Below are positions 13,342-17,530 of a DNA stretch of 17,530 nucleotides, piece by piece (within the stretch, counting starts at the first letter, position 1; each line of letters starts with the position of its first letter). The notes beneath the pieces were generated by a model, which worked only from the letters and a program-made list of their open reading frames with translations, made no database searches and was not told the origin of the DNA. The DNA comes from Deltaproteobacteria bacterium. Lineage in GTDB: Bacteria; Desulfobacterota; Syntrophia; Syntrophales; Fen-1087. Location of the stretch: contig JAPLJM010000194.1 of NCBI GenBank assembly GCA_026388595.1, positions 1-17,530 of the forward strand, in the 5' to 3' direction. The position numbers and the translations under genes were made by a program.

Positions 13342-14058
13342 ATGGGTTATGAAATTAAGCTCGACATCTTTGAAGGTCCATTGGACCTCTTGCTGTACCT
13401 GATAAAGAAAAACGAGATCGATATTTATGATATTCCCATATCTCTGATTACCAAGCAATATCTGGATTATATCGAAATACTCCGCTCCCTCAATCTTGAC
13501 CTTGCCGGGGAATTTCTGGTTCTTGCAGCAACCCTGATTCACATCAAGTCGCGGCTGCTGCTGCCGGTGGAAGAAGATCCGTCAACAGAAGATGAAGAAG
13601 ATCCCCGGGCGGAACTGGTCAGACAACTCCTGGAGTATCAGGCATTCAAGGAAGCGGCGCTGCAACTGGATAGCCGACCGGTCTTGGAAAGGGATGTTTT
13701 TACCCGATCCTGCCCGGCGGTAGAGCCGGACGATCGGGAAGACCTTGAGATTTTTGCAGAGATGGATGTCTTTGATCTGGTCAAGGCCTTTCAGCAGATT
13801 ATCGCCAAGCTGGATAAGACGGAATGCATGGAAATTGATGTGGAGAGGATGTCGCTGGCCGACCGGATCAATGAAATTATGGACCGGCTCACGGAACACA
13901 AACATCTGACTTTTACCGACCTGATCGGAGAAAGAACCGACCGTCGTTGGATTCTTTACACCTTTCTGGCGCTGTTGGAACTCATGAAGCTGAGGATGAT
14001 CAAAGCGTATCAGGGTGAATCCTACGGGGTCATCCGGTTGTTTTTGGCCGTGGAGTGA
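13342..14058 (+). CDS. scpA: Segregation and condensation protein A
   Basis: ScpA is the kleisin subunit that joins the SMC dimer with ScpB to organise and segregate the chromosome. The 238-residue protein starts MGYEIKLDIFEGPLDLLLYL, the standard ScpA opening, followed by KNEIDIYDIPI and FLVLAATLIHIKSRLLLP. The acidic middle and the C-terminal winged-helix segment (LTFTDLIGERTDRRWILYTFLALLEL, given in part) fit the family. The ATG at 13342 lies 1 nt after the trpS stop and has no good ribosome binding site, so coupled translation is likely. A longer in-frame version from 13276 would overlap trpS and is not favoured. scpB begins 3 nt after the stop. Confidence 0.94.
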   Translation: MGYEIKLDIFEGPLDLLLYLIKKNEIDIYDIPISLITKQYLDYIEILRSLNLDLAGEFLVLAATLIHIKSRLLLPVEEDPSTEDEEDPRAELVRQLLEYQAFKEAALQLDSRPVLERDVFTRSCPAVEPDDREDLEIFAEMDVFDLVKAFQQIIAKLDKTECMEIDVERMSLADRINEIMDRLTEHKHLTFTDLIGERTDRRWILYTFLALLELMKLRMIKAYQGESYGVIRLFLAVE

Positions 14059-14061
14059 ACG

Positions 14062-14583
14062 ATGGAAGAGAAAAAGGCAATTATTGAGGCGCTTGTGTTT
14101 GCAGCGGAGGCGCCGCTTTCGATCGAGCGGATCGCAGAGATCCTGACGGGGACCGAAAGGGCGGACATCAATGGGGCGCTTCAGGAGCTGACCAGAGAAT
14201 ATGAAGAAAGAAAGGGTGGAATTCATCTTCAGGCCGTTGCCGGCGGATACCAATTCAGAACCCGCTCTGACCTTGGCGTCTGGGTGAAAAAATTGAGGAC
14301 GGCAAAGCCGGTGGGACTGAGCCCCGCCGCCCTGGAGACCCTTGCGGTGATCGCCTACCGTCAACCCGTCGTGAAGGCGGATATCGACCGGTTTCGCGGT
14401 GTGGATACAGCGGGTTCACTCAGGGGTCTGCTGGATAAGAAGCTGGCGAGAATCGTCGGTCGCAAGGACGTACCCGGCAAACCGATTCTCTATGGAACAA
14501 CACGCAAATTTCTGGAGGTTTTTACTCTTCAGGATTTGTCGGCACTGCCGACCCTCCGTGAGTTGAAGGAGTTGCAGGATTGA
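14062..14583 (+). CDS. scpB: Segregation and condensation protein B
   Basis: ScpB binds ScpA and forms part of the SMC-ScpAB condensin complex in the nucleoid. The 173-residue protein has two winged-helix domains. The first begins KKAIIEALVFAAEAPLSIE (4-22). The second contains LSPAALETLAVIAYRQPVVK followed by ADIDRFRGV and later GRKDVPGKPILYGTT, all family hallmarks. The start lies 3 nt after the scpA stop. The stop TGA overlaps the TTG start of the next gene. Length is normal and the call is firm. Confidence 0.95.
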   Translation: MEEKKAIIEALVFAAEAPLSIERIAEILTGTERADINGALQELTREYEERKGGIHLQAVAGGYQFRTRSDLGVWVKKLRTAKPVGLSPAALETLAVIAYRQPVVKADIDRFRGVDTAGSLRGLLDKKLARIVGRKDVPGKPILYGTTRKFLEVFTLQDLSALPTLRELKELQD

Positions 14584-15311
14584 AAGAGCGCATCCAGAAA
14601 ATCATCGCCCGGGCAGGTATTGCATCCAGGCGCGCCGCAGAAAAAATGGTACTTGATGGAAGGGTCACGGTCGGCGGTATGCGGATTGCTGAACTGGGCG
14701 CCAAAGCCGATCCTGAACAGGACGACATCCGCGTCGATGGCCGCCTCATTTCTATTACAACCAGCAAGGTATACCTCCTACTGAACAAGCCGCGCGGATA
14801 TGTGACAACCCTTGATGATCCTGAGCATAGGCCGATTGTGACCCACCTCCTGCACGGTATACAGGAGCGGGTATTCCCCGTGGGGCGATTGGATTATGAC
14901 TCGGAAGGCCTGTTGCTTATGACCAACGACGGTGAATTTGCTCAAAGGCTCCAGCATCCGCGGTATCAGGTGACAAAGACTTACCGGGTCAAGGTGGAAG
15001 GACATCTGTCGAACCGTGACATGCGGACGCTTTCCGAGGGTGTTTCTCTGGAAGATGGTTTGTTCAAACCGTTGCAGGCGTTGCTGGAAAGAAAAAGCGC
15101 CAAGAGCTGCTGGGTCACGCTGACCCTTGCTGAAGGCAGGAACCGGGTGATCCGGCGGGCTTTCGCGGTTCTCGGACATCCTGTGGTTCGGCTTATCCGG
15201 GTAGCCGTATCTGATATTGCGCTGGATGACCTAAAGCCGGGCGCCTACCGGCATTTAACAAGGAAAGAGATCTCCCGATTACTGATTGTGTCAAAACGGG
15301 CGGATTTTTAG
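14580..15311 (+). CDS. rluB: RluB/RsuA-family rRNA pseudouridine synthase
   Basis: This enzyme converts a specific uridine in rRNA to pseudouridine; RluB acts at U2605 of 23S rRNA in E. coli. The 243-residue protein has an N-terminal S4 RNA-binding domain (KIIARAGIASRRAAEKMV, 7-24). The catalytic motif GRLDYDSEG is at 102-110, with the presumed catalytic Asp105. LLNKPRGYVTT and RNRVIRRAF also fit. RsuA or RluE are related, so the exact target is not certain; the position after scpB favours RluB. The start codon is TTG at 14580, overlapping the scpB stop, with GGAG 8 nt upstream. It is the last gene of the trpS-scpA-scpB group. Confidence 0.9.
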   Translation: MKERIQKIIARAGIASRRAAEKMVLDGRVTVGGMRIAELGAKADPEQDDIRVDGRLISITTSKVYLLLNKPRGYVTTLDDPEHRPIVTHLLHGIQERVFPVGRLDYDSEGLLLMTNDGEFAQRLQHPRYQVTKTYRVKVEGHLSNRDMRTLSEGVSLEDGLFKPLQALLERKSAKSCWVTLTLAEGRNRVIRRAFAVLGHPVVRLIRVAVSDIALDDLKPGAYRHLTRKEISRLLIVSKRADF

Positions 15312-15321
15312 AAAATTTGTC

Positions 15322-15349
15322 TTGACATTCATCTTAAAATAAATAATAG
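15322..15349 (+). promoter_or_regulatory. Promoter upstream of third DNABII gene
   Basis: A perfect TTGACA (15322-15327) is followed after 16 nt by TAATAG (15344-15349), in an AT-rich stretch just after the rluB stop. The predicted start is near 15356. A terminator lies about 35-65 nt downstream, before the gene at 15449, so this promoter may drive either an attenuated leader or a short RNA. Confidence 0.6.
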
Positions 15350-15390
15350 TCGCGAAAACTAAAAACATATTATCATGTTATTCGAGTATA

Positions 15391-15422
15391 CCCGTCCGAC
15401 AGAAATGATGGCGGGCTTTTTT
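15391..15422 (+). terminator. Terminator between promoter and third DNABII gene
   Basis: CCCGTC (15391-15396) pairs with GGCGGG (15410-15415), 6 bp with one G-U pair and a 13-nt loop, followed by C and six T residues (15417-15422). This is a typical intrinsic terminator. It may end the rluB operon, but it also stands downstream of the TTGACA promoter and only 27 nt before the next ATG. A weaker hairpin, AACAT/ATGTT (15364-15379), lies ahead of it. Confidence 0.7.
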
Positions 15423-15448
15423 AAGATCAGGCATTATAAGGAGGAAGT

Positions 15449-15730
15449 ATGAATAAATCTGGACTTATTGAGGCTTTGAGTAAAACGGAAGGTTTGACGG
15501 AGAAAAAGGCGATTGATGTTGTGAGTCTGATATTTAAGGGATTCACGGATGAGCTGAAAAAGGGAGGCAGGATTGAAATCAGGGGCCTAGGGAGCTTTGT
15601 TGTGAGGGATTATGAGGCCTATACGGGCAGGAACCCGAAGACCGGCAAGAACATCAAAGTCGCGTCTAAAAAGTTGCCCTTCTTTAAAGTTGGAAAAGAA
15701 TTGAAGGAACGGGTAGACGGTAAAAAGTAG
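15449..15730 (+). CDS. IHF-beta/HU-like DNA-binding protein (DNABII)
   Basis: This 93-residue DNABII protein shows MNKSGLIEALSK, RIEIRGLGSFVVRDYEAYTG (41-60) and the arm tip RNPKTG (61-66), then KKLPFFKVGKELKERV. The PKTG tip and the KLPFFK segment resemble the IHF beta subunit more than HU, so it may pair with the ihfA product at 10372; an HU homodimer is the alternative. The common GFGSF is GLGSF here. AAGGAGGAAGT (15438-15448) runs straight into the ATG, so the ribosome binding site is strong. Its leader contains a promoter and terminator, suggesting attenuation. Its own terminator seems to overlap the nominal start of the following peptidase gene. Confidence 0.88.
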   Translation: MNKSGLIEALSKTEGLTEKKAIDVVSLIFKGFTDELKKGGRIEIRGLGSFVVRDYEAYTGRNPKTGKNIKVASKKLPFFKVGKELKERVDGKK

Positions 15731-15795
15731 ACCGTCCCATCAACGCCGGAAAGCCTCTAAAACAGTTTGAAATAATTACGGAATCGTAACATCGG

Positions 15796-15828
15796 GGGGG
15801 GTCTATGATGATCCCCCTTTTCTTTTTT
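15796..15828 (+). terminator. Terminator overlapping nominal start of M50 peptidase
   Basis: GGGGGGTC (15796-15803) pairs with GATCCCCC (15810-15817), 8 bp with one G-U pair around a TATGAT loop, followed by TTTTCTTTTTT (15818-15828). It has the full form of an intrinsic terminator and lies 65 nt after the stop of the IHF-beta-like gene. The ATG codons at 15805 and 15808 of the longer peptidase frame lie in its loop and arm. Confidence 0.68.
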
Positions 15829-16662
15829 ATGGATAGACGGCACGACAGAATCCCTTTCATCAACATTCTCCTTTTCTTGTTGACGCTCCTGACGACGCTG
15901 TCTGCCGGAACCCTCCAGCAGGGCATCAATCCCCTTGAAGACCCCCGTTCTCTCTGGCGGGGCCTCCCTTTTTCCTTCACCCTCCTGATGATTCTGGCTG
16001 CCCATGAATTCGGGCACTACTTCATGGCCAAGAAACACCGGATTGATGTGACGTTGCCCTATTTCATTCCCGCCCCCTCTTTCATCGGGACCTTTGGCGC
16101 CTTTATCAAAATGAAATCTCCCATGCTGGATCGACGGATGTTGCTGGATGTGGGGGCGGCCGGACCGCTTGCCGGCATGATCATTGCCGTGCCTGTGCTG
16201 CTGATGGGCTTGATGCTTTCGGAAATAAAGCCGGGTGTCGCGGAGACCGGATTAAGTCTTGGAAGTTCCTTGTTTTTTTCGCTAATGAGCTGGATCGTCC
16301 ATGGTTGCCTGCCGGACGAGGTCAATCTGGTCCTGCATCCCATTGCATTCTCCGGTTGGATTGGCCTGCTGGTGACCTGCATGAATCTCCTGCCGGTCGG
16401 TCAACTGGACGGCGGCCATGTGGCTTACGCGATTTTCGGATCGAGACAGCGCATCGTTGCCAGAATCGTTGTTGCCGTGTTGTTGGTGCTGGGTCTGACG
16501 GGATGGAGCGGCTGGCTGGTCTGGGTGGCCATTCTGTTGTTTATGGGGATCAGCCACCCACGCGTTGTCTATGAATGGATTCCTCTGGATAACACAAGAA
16601 AGGTGATCGGCTGGGTTACGCTGACGATCTTTGTGATGACCTTTACGCCCAGCCCTTTTTGA
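15829..16662 (+). CDS. M50-family (site-2 protease-like) membrane metallopeptidase
   Basis: This is a membrane-embedded zinc peptidase. The HEFGH zinc motif (16003-16017) and the second motif NLLPVGQLDGGH near the C-terminus are both intact, so it should be active. Several hydrophobic segments surround them (for example INILLFLLTLLTTL near the start). It lacks a PDZ domain, unlike RseP, and resembles the EGY1/S2P-like group; its substrate is unknown. The frame is open from 15805 (285 residues), but its first codons fall within a terminator hairpin and encode IPLFFF from the C/T-run. I favour ATG 15829 (277 residues), though no ribosome binding site precedes it. The G-run before 15805 could serve the longer form. 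Its stop directly abuts the radC stop. Confidence 0.85.
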   Translation: MDRRHDRIPFINILLFLLTLLTTLSAGTLQQGINPLEDPRSLWRGLPFSFTLLMILAAHEFGHYFMAKKHRIDVTLPYFIPAPSFIGTFGAFIKMKSPMLDRRMLLDVGAAGPLAGMIIAVPVLLMGLMLSEIKPGVAETGLSLGSSLFFSLMSWIVHGCLPDEVNLVLHPIAFSGWIGLLVTCMNLLPVGQLDGGHVAYAIFGSRQRIVARIVVAVLLVLGLTGWSGWLVWVAILLFMGISHPRVVYEWIPLDNTRKVIGWVTLTIFVMTFTPSPF

Positions 16663-17349
16663 TTAGCTCATGATCCCTTCCTCCCTGAAACTGAAGAATC
16701 GGTTCTCACCGATAATAATGTGATCATGCACCAGAATATCCAGGACCTTGGCAGTGTCCTGAATGGTTCTGGTCAGCCGGATGTCAGCATCTGAGGGGCG
16801 GATGTGACCGGAGGGGTGGTTGTGGAGCAGAATGATTGCCGAAGCCTTCCGTTTCAGGGCGTTTTCCAGGACTTTTCGGGGGTAGACCACGGCCTGATTA
16901 ACAATGCCTTCCTGGATGAGTTCATCATCAATGATCCGGTTCTGCGCATTCAGGTAGATCACCCTGAATTGTTCATCCTTCATGCCGCCGAGGATAGCCT
17001 TGCAGTAGTTCACCAATTCGCTGGTGCAGGTAATCTGGGGCTTTTCTTCGGCCTGCTGTCTCAGATAGAGACTGCACAGGTCCTTGATGAGCTTGAGTCC
17101 GACTGCCGAATCGGGGCCGACGCCATAGACCTTTTCGAGATCCGTCATATCCGCATCGATAATGCCTTTGATGCTGCCGAACGCTTTTAATAGCGCCTTG
17201 GCGGGCGGTTTAACGTCTCCACGCCGAATAGCGAAACTGAGAAGCAGTTCAACAGCCTCATAATCATGAAAAGCATCAATGCCGGCGGTTCGATATTTCT
17301 TTCTCAGACGTTCCCGATGACCCTTATGGTCGCTTGCATGATCAGGCAT
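16663..17349 (-). CDS. radC: RadC-family JAB/MPN domain protein
   Basis: The 228-residue protein has the RadC layout. The N-terminal part is helix-hairpin-helix-like: residues 10-42 contain GHRERLRKKY and AVELLLSFAI, and YGVGP is at 75-79. The C-terminal JAB/MPN metalloprotease-like domain carries HNHPSG (176-181). The metal-binding pattern H-x-H-x7-S-x2-D is complete (H176, H178, S186, D189). Despite the old name, a role in DNA repair is not proven; the family is a putative metal-dependent protease or nuclease-associated factor. ATG 17349 is chosen because AGGAG lies 5 nt upstream; a TTG five codons earlier is less likely. It is convergent with the M50 peptidase and follows the superoxide dismutase gene on the same strand. 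Confidence 0.93.
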   Translation of the reverse strand: MPDHASDHKGHRERLRKKYRTAGIDAFHDYEAVELLLSFAIRRGDVKPPAKALLKAFGSIKGIIDADMTDLEKVYGVGPDSAVGLKLIKDLCSLYLRQQAEEKPQITCTSELVNYCKAILGGMKDEQFRVIYLNAQNRIIDDELIQEGIVNQAVVYPRKVLENALKRKASAIILLHNHPSGHIRPSDADIRLTRTIQDTAKVLDILVHDHIIIGENRFFSFREEGIMS

Positions 17350-17366
17350 ACATACTCCTGACAAGT

Positions 17367-17405
17367 AAAAAAAGCCGGCCGGCGCGTCAGATTCACCGGC
17401 AGGCT
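17367..17405 (-). terminator. Terminator of the superoxide dismutase gene
   Basis: On the minus strand AAGCC-T-GCCGG pairs with CCGGC-C-GGCTT around a 13-nt loop and is followed by a run of T residues (complement of A at 17367-17373). It lies 18 nt after the sod stop and just before the radC ribosome binding site, so radC probably has its own promoter or depends on read-through. Confidence 0.75.
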
Positions 17406-17423
17406 TCGTTCTTGCGGGAAAGA

Positions 17424-17530
17424 CTAGGTCAAGCAGCTATTCACGAAATCCCAGTTGACCAACTTGTCGATCACTGCGGCCAGATAGTCGGGGCGACGGT
17501 TCTGATAATCTAGATAATAAGCATGTTCCC
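17424..17530 (-). CDS. Fe/Mn superoxide dismutase, C-terminal part
   Basis: Only the last 35 codons are in the window; the gene continues past the right edge. The end reads EHAYYLDYQNRRPDYL, then AAVIDKLVNWDFVNSCLT and a TAG stop. W-x-H-A-Y-Y-L-D-Y-x-N-x-R-x-x-Y is the conserved C-terminal signature of iron/manganese superoxide dismutases; the histidine is a metal ligand, while the aspartate ligand of the DxWEH motif lies just outside. The enzyme turns superoxide into oxygen and hydrogen peroxide. Whether it is the iron or manganese type cannot be told here. A terminator follows. Confidence 0.92.
   Translation of the reverse strand, partial: EHAYYLDYQNRRPDYLAAVIDKLVNWDFVNSCLT

Noticed and set aside
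13582..14364. 260-codon minus-strand frame opposite scpA and scpB
   Set aside because: It overlaps two well-supported genes and its translation looks like antisense sequence (rich in His, Gln, Arg and Phe) without any motif.
17350..17364. TTG start five codons upstream for radC
   Set aside because: The AGGAG site is spaced correctly for ATG 17349 and would lie inside the coding region of the longer form.
1..17530. Phage, insertion sequence, toxin-antitoxin or CRISPR content
   Set aside because: No transposase, integrase, direct-repeat array or typical toxin-antitoxin pair was seen; the window reads as stable core chromosome.

Overview
This 17.5 kb window is a chromosomal, mostly housekeeping segment of a bacterium. 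The gene order (thrS-infC-rpmI-rplT-pheS-pheT-ihfA-merR), the PxxKW cysteine-rich protein, the FecR/GNA1162-type envelope genes and the style of the proteins suggest a deltaproteobacterium (Desulfobacterota), perhaps near Syntrophus. That placement is inference from gene content; no search was run. Base composition looks even, and I see no phage, transposase, integrase or CRISPR array.

Layout. 1-137: non-coding left edge, with a boxA-like rRNA antitermination motif on the minus strand. 138-3421: rsmI (16S rRNA methyltransferase), a possible 17-residue cysteine-rich mini-ORF, a small helical-repeat protein, a GNA1162-type lipoprotein, a secreted FecR-domain protein and pgsA (phospholipid synthesis), all on + and closely spaced. 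3458-3591: a promoter and tRNA-Val(GAC). 3592-3748: a structured leader with two terminator-like hairpins. 3749-11093: the translation operon thrS, infC, rpmI, rplT, pheS, pheT, followed by ihfA and a MerR-type regulator; it ends at a perfect bidirectional terminator. 11177-11458 (minus): a PxxKW cysteine-rich protein with its own promoter, followed by about 0.5 kb of gene-free DNA. 11978-15311: an HU gene with a strong palindrome behind it, then trpS, scpA, scpB and an rluB-type pseudouridine synthase. 15322-15730: promoter, terminator and a third DNABII gene of the IHF-beta/HU type. 15829-16662: an M50 site-2-protease-like membrane peptidase, convergent with radC on the minus strand. The right edge holds the C-terminus of an Fe/Mn superoxide dismutase (minus).

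The genes serve translation (tRNA-Val, three aminoacyl-tRNA synthetases, IF3, L35, L20, rRNA modification) and nucleoid or chromosome organisation (three DNABII proteins, ScpA and ScpB). A small envelope-linked cluster lies at the left.

I did not find a clear new multi-gene system. The best second-look items are the non-canonical start of infC (AUA, or alternatively AUU), the attenuator-like thrS leader downstream of tRNA-Val, the promoter-plus-terminator unit before the third DNABII gene, a terminator hairpin lying across the nominal start of the M50 peptidase, and the helical-repeat/lipoprotein/FecR cluster.
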